DNA from: Mucilaginibacter sp. 44-25
Lineage (GTDB): Bacteria; Bacteroidota; Bacteroidia; Sphingobacteriales; Sphingobacteriaceae
Direction of reading: 5' to 3'
Length of the DNA stretch: 64,000 bases
NCBI GenBank assembly: GCA_001898335.1
Contig: MKTS01000016.1
Coordinates: 62,001-126,000 of the forward strand
Shown: in pieces, positions 50,927 through 58,816 of the stretch
Layout of the letters: each line of letters opens with the position of its first letter
How positions within the stretch are numbered: position 1 is the stretch's first letter
Program-made: the position numbers and the translations under genes
Notes under the pieces: generated by a model
Told to the model about the DNA's origin: nothing
What the model saw: the letters and a program-made list of their open reading frames with translations, nothing else
The model's database searches: none

Positions 50927-51733
50927 ATGGCGGCAAAATGTTCACTGGTCATATCTACGTATAACTGGCCCCAGGCGTTAAAACTCTGCCTGGATAGTGT
51001 TCTGCGCCAATCGGTTTTACCCGCTGAGGTCATCATTGCCGATGATGGTTCCGGGGAAGAAACTAAAAAGCTTATTCATCTGTATCAGTCGGCTTCGCCG
51101 GTGCGTATAGTACATGTATGGCATGCCGATAAAGGTTTTCGCAAGTCGGTTATATTAAACAAGGCCATACAGCAAACCAGTTCTGATTATATAATACAGG
51201 TTGATGGCGACGTTATACTGAACAGGCATTTTATAGCCGACCACCTAATAGCGCGTGAGCATGGGGCTTTTGTACGGGGCACCAGGGCCATGCTCAGCCA
51301 ACAAAAAACCGCCGGGCTATTGGCAAACGGCGATGGCGCGGCAGGGCTGTCGGCACTATCTGCCGGGGTGCAGCACCGTTTTAACGGCTTGCGGCTGGCT
51401 TTGCTAAGCGGGTTGGTGGTACGCAAAAAAATGTCGTCAAACAGTGTGCGGGGCAGTAACCTGGCCTACTGGAAGGCCGATTTTGTGAATATAAACGGTT
51501 ACAACAACGCGCTGCAGGGCTGGGGGCACGAGGATGAAGAACTGGCAGCGAGGCTCATTAACCTGGGCATCATTAAAAAAATAGTAAAACTAAGGGCGGT
51601 ACAGTTTCATCTTTACCATGATGAGGGGCACCGCCAAACAGCAGATAATCACCGCGCCGAAATTGAGCGCATAAAAGAGCATAAAATTATAGCCTGCGAA
51701 AACGGATACCTGCAGGCCGCCGAATATGAATAA
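50927..51733 (+). CDS. Glycosyltransferase family 2, with Glyco_transf_7C end
   Basis: A 268-residue GT-A enzyme. The nucleotide-sugar site is in LVISTYNWPQALKLCLDSVL and IIADDGSGEETKKL (near 10-45), and the DxD-type metal motif in IIQVDGDVILNRHF (near 95). The C-terminal block (RGSNLAYWKADFVNINGYNN, GWGHEDEELAARL) is of the galactosyltransferase 7C kind. It is soluble and probably peripheral on the membrane. It overlaps the next gene by 8 bases and resembles it closely, so the pair arose by duplication. The sugar is unknown. Confidence 0.92.
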   Translation: MAAKCSLVISTYNWPQALKLCLDSVLRQSVLPAEVIIADDGSGEETKKLIHLYQSASPVRIVHVWHADKGFRKSVILNKAIQQTSSDYIIQVDGDVILNRHFIADHLIAREHGAFVRGTRAMLSQQKTAGLLANGDGAAGLSALSAGVQHRFNGLRLALLSGLVVRKKMSSNSVRGSNLAYWKADFVNINGYNNALQGWGHEDEELAARLINLGIIKKIVKLRAVQFHLYHDEGHRQTADNHRAEIERIKEHKIIACENGYLQAAEYE

Positions 51734-52538
51734 TACGCAATTGGATGTTTCGCTCATTGTATCAACCTACAACTGGCCGCAGGCATTGCGGCTGTGTTTA
51801 ATGAGCGTAAAGGCTTTAAAAAAACTGCCCGACGAGGTGATCATAGCGGATGACGGCTCTACAGACGATACCCGCGTACTGATAGAAGAATTCGCGAAAG
51901 ATTTTCCGGTGCCGCTGATACACGTATGGCAGCCCGATGAGGGTTTTCAACTGGCGCGTATCCGCAACAAAGGAATCGCAGCCGCTTCCGGCCGGTACAT
52001 TATACAGGTTGACGGCGACCTTATCCTGCACCCTTACTTTGTGGCCGATCATATCCGTTTCAGGCAGCCGGATACTTTTGTAACCGGCAGCCGCGTTATT
52101 ATTGACAAGCCCACATCAGAACGGCTCATTGGCGACCGCAGGATCAATATCAACTTGTTGAGCAGTGGTATTAAAAACCGCAGCAACGGCTTAAGGAGTA
52201 AATTATTATCCAACTACCTGGCCGAACGTTACCGGCAGAACGACCCCTATTTTATGAGGGGCTGCAACATGGCTTTCTGGCGCAGCGACCTGGTAAAAGT
52301 GAACGGTTACAATGAAGCTTTTACCGGTTGGGGACGCGAGGATAACGAGATCGCCATCAGGCTGATCAATACCGGGTTGAAAAAGAGAGTGATCAAATTC
52401 GCGGCGGTGGTATTTCACCTGTATCACCCGCAAAAATCGCGGTCGGACCTTGACCGTAATGACGATATCCTACAGGAAACCATCGCCCAAAACAAAAAAA
52501 GCTGCGAACTGGGCCTTAACCAGTACACAGCACTATAA
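51726..52538 (+). CDS. Glycosyltransferase family 2, paralogue of the preceding gene
   Basis: A 270-residue GT-A enzyme overlapping the previous gene by 8 bases. It shares STYNWPQALRLCLMSV, EVIIADDGSTDDTRVL and IIQVDGDLILHPYF, and the C-terminal RGCNMAFWRSDLVKVNGYNE and GWGREDNEIAIRL. Overlap makes translational coupling likely, and the two products probably add successive residues to one glycan or glycolipid. Donor and acceptor are unknown. Confidence 0.92.
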   Translation: MNNTQLDVSLIVSTYNWPQALRLCLMSVKALKKLPDEVIIADDGSTDDTRVLIEEFAKDFPVPLIHVWQPDEGFQLARIRNKGIAAASGRYIIQVDGDLILHPYFVADHIRFRQPDTFVTGSRVIIDKPTSERLIGDRRININLLSSGIKNRSNGLRSKLLSNYLAERYRQNDPYFMRGCNMAFWRSDLVKVNGYNEAFTGWGREDNEIAIRLINTGLKKRVIKFAAVVFHLYHPQKSRSDLDRNDDILQETIAQNKKSCELGLNQYTAL

Positions 52539-52547
52539 AAAATGTAA

Positions 52548-53471
52548 ATGACGCTACCGCTGATATCCGTTGCCCTTTGTACTTACAATGGAGAAAAATA
52601 TATTGAAGCCCAACTCAACAGCTTAATACACCAGACCTACAAAAACCTGGAGATCATTATTGTTGACGATGGATCCACCGATGATACGGCCCGTTTGATC
52701 CAGCAAATGGCCGCGAACGACGGGCGCATTAAATTTTACCGGAACGAGCAGAACCTGGGCTTTAACCAAAACTTCCAGAAAGCGATAGGGTTAACAACGG
52801 GCGAGTATATTGCCATTTGCGATCAGGACGATATATGGGCCGAAAATAAAATCGAGATCCTGCACCAGCATATAGGCGATAACTGGCTGATCTTCTCCAA
52901 CTCATCCTGTATTGATGAGCAGGATAAAACGCTCGAATGGAATATTCTGCGTGATTTTAACTTTGGTAGCCGTAACTATAAAAGCATACTACTGCATAAT
53001 TGGGTAACCGGCCACACCACACTTTTCAAAAGGGAGTTTTTAGATTACCTGCTGCCTATCCCCCCGTATGGTTATTACGATTGGTGGATGGGCTTTGTAG
53101 CGTTATACCACAACAAGATCACTTACCTGGACCAGGTATTAACCCGCTACCGCATCCACTCGGCATCGGTTACGCAGCAGGAGCAAAATATTACCGAAAA
53201 AGCTTACAAGCTGAAATGGCTGGAAATTGTGTTAACAATGGTCAATAACTTCAGGCAGTATAAAAACCTGGCTGCTGCTGATCAATTATACATTAATAAG
53301 CTGTACAGGGCGCTTGCATCAAAAAAACATTCACTCATATCGTTCCCGCTTTTAAGCATCATTAACCGGGATTATCATAATTTTTTCCCGGACAGCAAAC
53401 AGCGAAAACCACTCTCCAGGTTAAACTTCGCTTTTAAATTCGCTAAGGGCTTTAAATTTTTGAAACCCTGA
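52548..53471 (+). CDS. Glycosyltransferase family 2 (rhamnosyltransferase-like)
   Basis: A 307-residue GT-A enzyme 9 bases after the previous gene. Marks: SVALCTYNGEKYIEAQLNSL, IIVDDGSTDDTARLI and the metal motif AICDQDDIWAENKIE (near 90). The DQDDIW wording is typical of enzymes adding rhamnose or related sugars to O-antigen-like glycans, but that is a weak guide. The C-terminal 100 residues are basic, with several aromatic residues, and may contact the membrane. Confidence 0.9.
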   Translation: MTLPLISVALCTYNGEKYIEAQLNSLIHQTYKNLEIIIVDDGSTDDTARLIQQMAANDGRIKFYRNEQNLGFNQNFQKAIGLTTGEYIAICDQDDIWAENKIEILHQHIGDNWLIFSNSSCIDEQDKTLEWNILRDFNFGSRNYKSILLHNWVTGHTTLFKREFLDYLLPIPPYGYYDWWMGFVALYHNKITYLDQVLTRYRIHSASVTQQEQNITEKAYKLKWLEIVLTMVNNFRQYKNLAAADQLYINKLYRALASKKHSLISFPLLSIINRDYHNFFPDSKQRKPLSRLNFAFKFAKGFKFLKP

Positions 53472-53478
53472 TAACGGA

Positions 53479-54336
53479 CTACTTTAAAGCATGAAAAGTT
53501 AATTTGATAAGAGAAGGCAGGCTGATGGCGTTTTTTAAGGACCATACTACAGACAATTTTTGAGATACGCTGTACTTAAACCGCTTCATTAAACCGATGA
53601 GGTTTTTACAGGTCCTTACTTCAACCATTTCTGCCTGTCGGCGGGTCAAAGCCGCCTTGTTTAAAGGTAACAACGGCCGCCATTTTTCAGCTACTTTTAA
53701 TATGGCAGCCAGCCAGTCGGCACCAAAGTTACCTTCCGAAAAATGGTTAAGCAGCACTTCATAAGTAACCAGCACTTTGTAGCGCTGTGCAACGGTAATG
53801 GAAAAATCCACATCGTATCCATGGAAACCTCTTAATAGATCTTCATCAAACGGGTGCTGTAACACAATGTCTTTTTTTGTACACATCCACACTCCGTCAA
53901 TAACGGCTACTTCCTGAGATTTAACCCCATTAGGGTTGCTCAACAGCAGTTCGGTAGGTTTATCCATAAATTTATAAGATTGCTCAACGTGGTAATGCAG
54001 TATTTGCGGCAAGCCATATGCCACCCAGCCTGATGGCGCGAGGCTTTTGTAACTGCACCCGGCCACCCCTACCGCGCCCACATCATTATTACTGAAAAGC
54101 TTTGCAATTACCCTGCCCCAGTCGGGCGTTTTCATGAGCACATCCTCGTGCATAAAGCATAGTACATCGTATCGCGCCTGGCGGGCGCCACTGTTATAGA
54201 TCTCGCATATACCCCGAGCGGCATTACCATTCTCAAAGGCGATGATTTCAAATGGCGCGCCAATGGTTTCCCCAATGTTGCGGCGCAGGTGCTCTAAATG
54301 TACCGGGTTTACCGATGCGATGATAACAGAAATCAT
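53479..54336 (-). CDS. Glycosyltransferase, Glyco_tranf_2_5 type (PF13712-like)
   Basis: A 285-residue GT-A enzyme on the opposite strand to the three GT2 genes, ending 7 bases from the last. It begins MISVIIASVNPVHLEHLRRN and carries DVLCFMHEDVLMKTPDWG (near 80, with the HEDV metal motif) and FHGYDVDFSITVAQRYKV near 190. The HED-type motif and FHGYDVDF block mark this less-studied family, seen in surface glycan clusters. Acceptor unknown. Confidence 0.85.
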   Translation of the reverse strand: MISVIIASVNPVHLEHLRRNIGETIGAPFEIIAFENGNAARGICEIYNSGARQARYDVLCFMHEDVLMKTPDWGRVIAKLFSNNDVGAVGVAGCSYKSLAPSGWVAYGLPQILHYHVEQSYKFMDKPTELLLSNPNGVKSQEVAVIDGVWMCTKKDIVLQHPFDEDLLRGFHGYDVDFSITVAQRYKVLVTYEVLLNHFSEGNFGADWLAAILKVAEKWRPLLPLNKAALTRRQAEMVEVRTCKNLIGLMKRFKYSVSQKLSVVWSLKNAISLPSLIKLTFHALK

Positions 54337-54437
54337 GGATGTGACTAACGACAGTTAAACTTCAAAGATAGGGCAATTTGCGGCACTCAAGCCCGTATTG
54401 CCGGGGTTATGTATTTATTCCCTATTTTTAGCCTTAT

Positions 54438-55325
54438 ATGGCACAGAACAATCCCTTTCAGTTTCACCGTTCCGATTTCCGCTCGGTGGCCCGTGCCTTA
54501 ACCATAGTTGAAAACAACCTTACCGGCTATCAGCAACTGCTGCAAAGCCTTACTTTTAGCGATACGCCCGTTACCGGCATCACCGGCCCGCCAGGGGCAG
54601 GTAAAAGCACCCTGGTGAACGCCATCATCAGCCGGCTTTTGGAACTGAACAAAAAGGTGGCCGTACTGGCCATTGACCCTACATCGCCGTTTAACTTTGG
54701 CTCATTACTGGGCGACCGCATACGCATGGCCGGCCATTTTAACCACCCGGATGTTTTTATCCGTTCATTAGCCACAAGAGGTTCACTTGGAGGGCTATCT
54801 GCCAAAACCATCGAGATGACCGATGTTTTAAAGGCGGCAGGGTTTGACCATATTATAGTAGAAACTGTGGGTGTGGGCCAGTCTGAAGTAGAGATCGCAG
54901 GCCTGGCCGACCAGACTTTTGTGACCCTGGTACCCGAAGCGGGCGATGAGATACAAAACATTAAATCGGGCCTGATGGAAATAGCGGATGCCTTTATTAT
55001 TAATAAAGCCGACCGCGAAGGTGCCGACCTGTTTATCAATAACCTCAAAAAGATCATTCAGCATGATGGTGGCCGGCATACGCCCGTACTTAAAACCGTG
55101 GCATCACGTAATGAGGGTATACCTGCCGTGGTTGACCTGATGCTTAGCATGGTCAAACAGCCCGGCGACCGAAAAGAACTGCTGCTTACCGAAAAGGTAT
55201 ACCATTTAATACAGCAGCAGCGCATGGCAGGGATCAACAAAAAAAAGCTCCGGCAGGATATTGCCGAAGCTTTACATAAAAGCGATTTTAACTTATATCA
55301 ATTCGCGGCCGCTTACGCGGTGTGA
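54438..55325 (+). CDS. meaB: MeaB/ArgK-type GTPase, methylmalonyl-CoA mutase chaperone
   Basis: A G3E-class GTPase that protects and loads cobalamin into methylmalonyl-CoA mutase. It has 295 residues. Walker A is GITGPPGAGKSTLVNAII (near 50). Further G-protein motifs are AIDPTSPFNFGSLLGDRIRM (near 80), VETVGVGQSEVEIAGLAD (near 140) and the NKAD base-recognition motif (INKADREGAD near 190). The mutase genes are not in the window. With metH it shows that this cell depends on cobalamin. Confidence 0.94.
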   Translation: MAQNNPFQFHRSDFRSVARALTIVENNLTGYQQLLQSLTFSDTPVTGITGPPGAGKSTLVNAIISRLLELNKKVAVLAIDPTSPFNFGSLLGDRIRMAGHFNHPDVFIRSLATRGSLGGLSAKTIEMTDVLKAAGFDHIIVETVGVGQSEVEIAGLADQTFVTLVPEAGDEIQNIKSGLMEIADAFIINKADREGADLFINNLKKIIQHDGGRHTPVLKTVASRNEGIPAVVDLMLSMVKQPGDRKELLLTEKVYHLIQQQRMAGINKKKLRQDIAEALHKSDFNLYQFAAAYAV

Positions 55326-55387
55326 TTAGAGATTAGTTAACCAGAGATAAGTGACTGATCACCGATCTCTAATTAACCAATCTCTAT
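55326..55387. repeat. Imperfect palindrome of degenerate tandem words (AGAGATTAG type)
   Basis: Arms 55326-55354 and 55359-55387 match at about 23 of 29 positions. Each holds two copies of a word like TAGAGAT(T/C)(A/G)GT. It runs from the base after the meaB stop to the first base of the pepP stop, filling the whole convergent gap. It might serve as a terminator for both genes. Confidence 0.75.
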
Positions 55388-56682
55388 TAATCATTCATCA
55401 ATTGCTCTATCTCTTCCGGATCAATAGGTATCTGCGCCATCAGATCGCGGTTACCGCCCGGTGTGATCAGGATATCGTTCTCCAATCGGATCCCTAAACC
55501 TTCTTCAGGTATATATATACCAGGTTCGCAGGTAAGGATGTTGCCTACCTCAAATGGCTTGTAACGGCTGGCATAGTCATGCACATCCAACCCCAGGTGG
55601 TGCGAGGTGCCGTGCATAAAGTATTTTTTATAAAGCGGCATTTTAGGGTCCTGCTTTTCTACTTCATGTTTCTTTAATAAGCCAAGGCCTATCAATTCGC
55701 TGGTCATGATCTTGCCTACTTCCTCGTGGTAATCATTCCATACGGTACCTTCAACCAGCATGGCGGTAGCCTCGCGCAGCACGCGCCATACGGCATCATA
55801 CACCTCGCGCTGGCGTTTGGTAAACCGGCCGTTAACCGGTATAGAGCGGGTCATGTCGGCATTGTAGTTGGCGTACTCGGCAGCCCAGTCAAACAGTATC
55901 ACCTCGCCATCCCGGCAAACCTGGTTATTATCTATATAATGTAATACAATAGCGTTCTTGCCCGATGCGATGATAGGGTTATAAGCATGGCCGGTGGCAC
56001 GCTGCCTTAAAAACTCGTGTGTTATTTCGGCTTCTATCTCATATTCGGCAACACCCGGCTTAACAAACTTAAGCACGCGTAAGAAAGCGTCGCGGGTAAT
56101 GTCACAGGCTTTTTGAGTAAGCGCTATTTCAATGTCTGATTTTACTACACGCAGATCGCGCAGTATAGGCGCCGAGCGCTCGTAATGGTGCAGGGGGTAC
56201 TTCTTTTTAAGTTCCTCCAGCATACGCATATCGCGATAAGGAACGGTATGAACGTAGCGGTCGTTCTCGTTGGTGTTGATGTAGATATTATCGGCGTAGT
56301 TAATAATAGTATGCAGGATATTTTCGTACTCATGCAGCCAAAATATCTGTTGTATACCCGATGTTTCCCTTGCTTCTTCCTTAGTGTACTTATGACCCTC
56401 CCAAATGGCAATGTGATCATTGGTTTGTCTTAAAAATAGTACTTCTCTGTATAGCGGATTAGGACAATCCGGATACAAAACCAGTATACTTTGCTCCTGA
56501 TCTATGCCTGTGAGGTAAAAAAAATCAGGATTTTGTTTAAAAATAAAATTTTGGTCGCCATTGCGTGGAAACTCATCATTCGACTGAAAAATTACAATTG
56601 AGTTTGATTTTAGTCGCGAAACGAAATTTTTTCTATTAAATGTAAATAACTGATCGCCAATTGGAAGATATTTCATACCCAA
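55387..56682 (-). CDS. pepP: Xaa-Pro aminopeptidase (M24B) with N-terminal domain
   Basis: Removes N-terminal residues that precede proline. It has 431 residues. An N-terminal creatinase-like domain spans about 1-165. The catalytic pita-bread domain shows the metal ligands in order: Asp in ILFDWAAEY and Asp in NADMTRSIPV (near 255-270), His in HGTSHHLGLDVHDY (near 345), Glu in TCEPGIYIP (near 385) and Glu in GIRLENDILI (near 400). Cytoplasmic, with no signal peptide. Convergent with meaB. Confidence 0.95.
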   Translation of the reverse strand: MGMKYLPIGDQLFTFNRKNFVSRLKSNSIVIFQSNDEFPRNGDQNFIFKQNPDFFYLTGIDQEQSILVLYPDCPNPLYREVLFLRQTNDHIAIWEGHKYTKEEARETSGIQQIFWLHEYENILHTIINYADNIYINTNENDRYVHTVPYRDMRMLEELKKKYPLHHYERSAPILRDLRVVKSDIEIALTQKACDITRDAFLRVLKFVKPGVAEYEIEAEITHEFLRQRATGHAYNPIIASGKNAIVLHYIDNNQVCRDGEVILFDWAAEYANYNADMTRSIPVNGRFTKRQREVYDAVWRVLREATAMLVEGTVWNDYHEEVGKIMTSELIGLGLLKKHEVEKQDPKMPLYKKYFMHGTSHHLGLDVHDYASRYKPFEVGNILTCEPGIYIPEEGLGIRLENDILITPGGNRDLMAQIPIDPEEIEQLMND

Positions 56683-56780
56683 ATAAATATTAGATTTTTT
56701 TAAAACAAACTATTTAAAAGTTTGTAATTGTAATTATGAATTTTGGAACGGGATTTGGTATTTGTTTCAAACATAATTAC

Positions 56781-56788
56781 TAATTTTG
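56781..56788 (+). promoter_or_regulatory. Promoter -7 element for the OmpA gene
   Basis: TAATTTTG matches TAnnTTTG exactly. A TTTG at 56754-56757 lies 23 bases upstream and another at 56761-56764 lies 16 bases upstream. The predicted leader of about 30 bases fits the ATG at 56825. Confidence 0.55.
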
Positions 56789-56824
56789 GAAAAAATCACA
56801 ATTAAATCGTTTAATCTTAAAACT

Positions 56825-58195
56825 ATGAATTATTCTACATTACGAAAATCAGTAGCATTATCAGTTGCTTCTGTGCTTGTAGCAGGTGTAGTAAGCGCGC
56901 AGACAGATTCAGCTGCTACTGCTACTACCACTACTAAAATGAGCTCAGACACTACAATGTCGTCTACAATGACTAACGCTAAAGTATTTGGCGGCAGAGG
57001 TCAGTACAGAACCTGGAGCATTGGCCTTAACGCTGGTGTAACTTCTCCAACTATGGCAACCGGTGGTAGCCTTAACGATTACCAGAACAACAAAGTACAG
57101 TTGGGTTATGGTATCTCTTTCCGTGATCAATTAGGCCACAACTTTGGCTTACAATTAGATGTACGCGGTGGTAAAGTAGCTGGCGACAACACTGTTAACC
57201 AGGCTTCTTACTCAACCCGTTTCTACCAGGCTACTTTAAGCGGTGTTGTTAACGTTGCAACTATCGACTTCATCCGTCGTAAAAACTCTGTTAACTTCTT
57301 CTTAAACGCTGGTGCTGGTTTGGCTATGTACAACCCAACAGGTACACTTGCTAACGGTACTCCATTTGATTTCAAAAACGGTGCAGCAGGTAATGCTGGT
57401 ACTGGCAAATGGGTAAAAGAGTATGTTATCCCGGTAGGTGCTGGTGTTAAATTCCGCCTGAGCGAAGCTGTTGCTTTAAACTTAGGTTACACTCAGAACT
57501 TTATTGATGGTGGTAACTTTGATGGCCGTACTACCGGTAACAACAAAAAAGACCACTACTCTTACGGTTACGGAGGTTTAGAGTTCACTCTGGGCTCAAG
57601 CTCAAAACCAAGCTTAGAGTGGGTTAACCCAGTTGCTATGATGTATGATGAGCTTTATGATGCAGCTCTTCGTCAGGAAGTTGAAGCTCTTAAAGGCCGT
57701 GTAACTAACGTTGAAAACGCAGTTAACGATCTTAAGAAAGATTCTGATGGTGACGGTGTATCTGACCAATTCGACAAATGCCCTAACACTCCTGCTGGTA
57801 GCGTAGTTGACGGTTCTGGTTGCGTTATCGTATTCCCTAAAGCTGATACAGCTGCTGCTGCTACTGGTACTCCTTACTCAAACATCCAGTTCGAGTTCGA
57901 TAGCTCAGTATTACGTACTTCAGCTTACCCAGCATTAGATGCAACTTCAGCTGACCTACGTTCATCAGGTAAAAGCGTTGAGATCGATGGTTACGCTTCA
58001 TCAGAAGGTACTGCTGCTCACAACATGGCTTTATCACGTGACCGTGCTAACTCAGTAAAAACTTACTTAGTTAACTCAGGCGTTTCTGCTTCTAAATTGA
58101 AAGTTAAAGCTTTCGGTGAAACTCACCCAATTGCTGATAACTCAACTGAAGAAGGCCGTATCGCTAACCGTCGCGTTTCTTTCAAACAAAAATAA
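56825..58195 (+). CDS. OmpA-family outer-membrane protein with TSP3 repeat
   Basis: A 456-residue abundant outer-membrane protein that links the membrane to peptidoglycan. ATG 56825 gives a signal peptide (MNYSTLRKSVALSVASVLVA..., ending VSAQ). Then come a Ser/Thr/Ala-rich linker, an eight-stranded barrel (about 45-255), a coiled segment (EVEALKGRVTNVENAVNDLK), a thrombospondin type 3 calcium loop (DSDGDGVSDQFDKCPNTPAG, near 310), and a C-terminal OmpA domain (about 340-455) with the peptidoglycan-binding pattern SVEIDGYASSEGTAAHNMAL and GRIANRRVSF. Its codon choice (many GCT, GGT, ACT, GTA) differs from neighbours and indicates very high expression. Confidence 0.96.
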   Translation: MNYSTLRKSVALSVASVLVAGVVSAQTDSAATATTTTKMSSDTTMSSTMTNAKVFGGRGQYRTWSIGLNAGVTSPTMATGGSLNDYQNNKVQLGYGISFRDQLGHNFGLQLDVRGGKVAGDNTVNQASYSTRFYQATLSGVVNVATIDFIRRKNSVNFFLNAGAGLAMYNPTGTLANGTPFDFKNGAAGNAGTGKWVKEYVIPVGAGVKFRLSEAVALNLGYTQNFIDGGNFDGRTTGNNKKDHYSYGYGGLEFTLGSSSKPSLEWVNPVAMMYDELYDAALRQEVEALKGRVTNVENAVNDLKKDSDGDGVSDQFDKCPNTPAGSVVDGSGCVIVFPKADTAAAATGTPYSNIQFEFDSSVLRTSAYPALDATSADLRSSGKSVEIDGYASSEGTAAHNMALSRDRANSVKTYLVNSGVSASKLKVKAFGETHPIADNSTEEGRIANRRVSFKQK

Positions 58196-58217
58196 TATCC
58201 AATAAATATTATTAAGG

Positions 58218-58258
58218 AGCCCCCCGAATAACTCGGGGGGCTTTCTTTTTTTATTAAC
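58218..58258 (+). terminator. Strong intrinsic terminator after the OmpA gene
   Basis: AGCCCCCCGA pairs with TCGGGGGGCT (58233-58242) around a five-base loop, followed by TTCTTTTTTT. Fits a highly expressed monocistronic gene. Confidence 0.92.
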
Positions 58259-58266
58259 TTTGCTAT

Positions 58267-58410
58267 ATGTACTTCTTCAGAAAAAAGGACCCTAACCGGC
58301 CAACAAGTTTTAACCTGAAAGTGATGCATACTATTAATGCCATCGCTATCATCATGTTCCTGGCAGGTATTACCTACAAGATCATCCAATGGCTTTTTTT
58401 CTCTAAATAA
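58267..58410 (+). CDS. 47-residue membrane protein (DUF6728-like)
   Basis: A small protein, MYFFRKKDPNRPTSFNLKVM, followed by one hydrophobic segment (about residues 22-45, ending WLFFSK). The positive-inside charge pattern at the N-terminus fits a single-span inner-membrane protein. It resembles the very short Bacteroidota family annotated DUF6728, from memory. It lies 15 bases upstream of ridA on the same strand, after the OmpA terminator, so it likely heads the ridA-recG operon. It is too short for most gene callers. Confidence 0.7.
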   Translation: MYFFRKKDPNRPTSFNLKVMHTINAIAIIMFLAGITYKIIQWLFFSK

Positions 58411-58425
58411 TACATCTTCAGCAAA

Positions 58426-58806
58426 ATGAAAACCATCATTAATACAACCAATGCCCCTGCGCCTATTGGCCCTTACAGCCAGGCGGTAGCCGTAAACGGC
58501 ATGCTATTTATTTCCGGACAGATCCCCATGAACCCGGCTACCTGTGAAATTGTAAACACGGGTATAGCCGATGAGGCTAAAATGGTGATGGAAAACCTTA
58601 AAGCCATCCTCAGCGAGGCAGGCAGCAGCTTTGATAAAGTAATCAAGTCAACCATATTCCTTACGGATATGCAAACCTTCGCGCAGGTAAATGAAGTATA
58701 TGGTTCCTATTTTACTACTGATTTTCCGGCGCGCGAAACCGTGCAGGTATCGGCCTTGCCCAAAGGTGTTAATGTAGAAATATCGGTTATCGCGTTAAAG
58801 GACTGA
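58426..58806 (+). CDS. ridA: RidA family reactive-imine deaminase
   Basis: Hydrolyses reactive 2-aminoacrylate and related imines released by PLP enzymes. It has 126 residues, the normal length, and forms a trimer with sites between subunits. Conserved pieces: IGPYSQAVAVNGMLFISGQIP (split as GPYSQAV and LFISGQIP near 20-35), VIKSTIFLTDMQTF (near 72-85) and the carboxylate-binding Arg in DFPARETVQVSALPKGVNVE (near 105). Followed by recG after 10 bases. Confidence 0.96.
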   Translation: MKTIINTTNAPAPIGPYSQAVAVNGMLFISGQIPMNPATCEIVNTGIADEAKMVMENLKAILSEAGSSFDKVIKSTIFLTDMQTFAQVNEVYGSYFTTDFPARETVQVSALPKGVNVEISVIALKD

Positions 58807-58816
58807 GCATATTGCC

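Noticed and set aside
58123..58389. Minus-strand 88-codon open frame over the OmpA end
   Set aside because: It overlaps the OmpA coding end, its terminator and the small membrane-protein gene, all on the plus strand.
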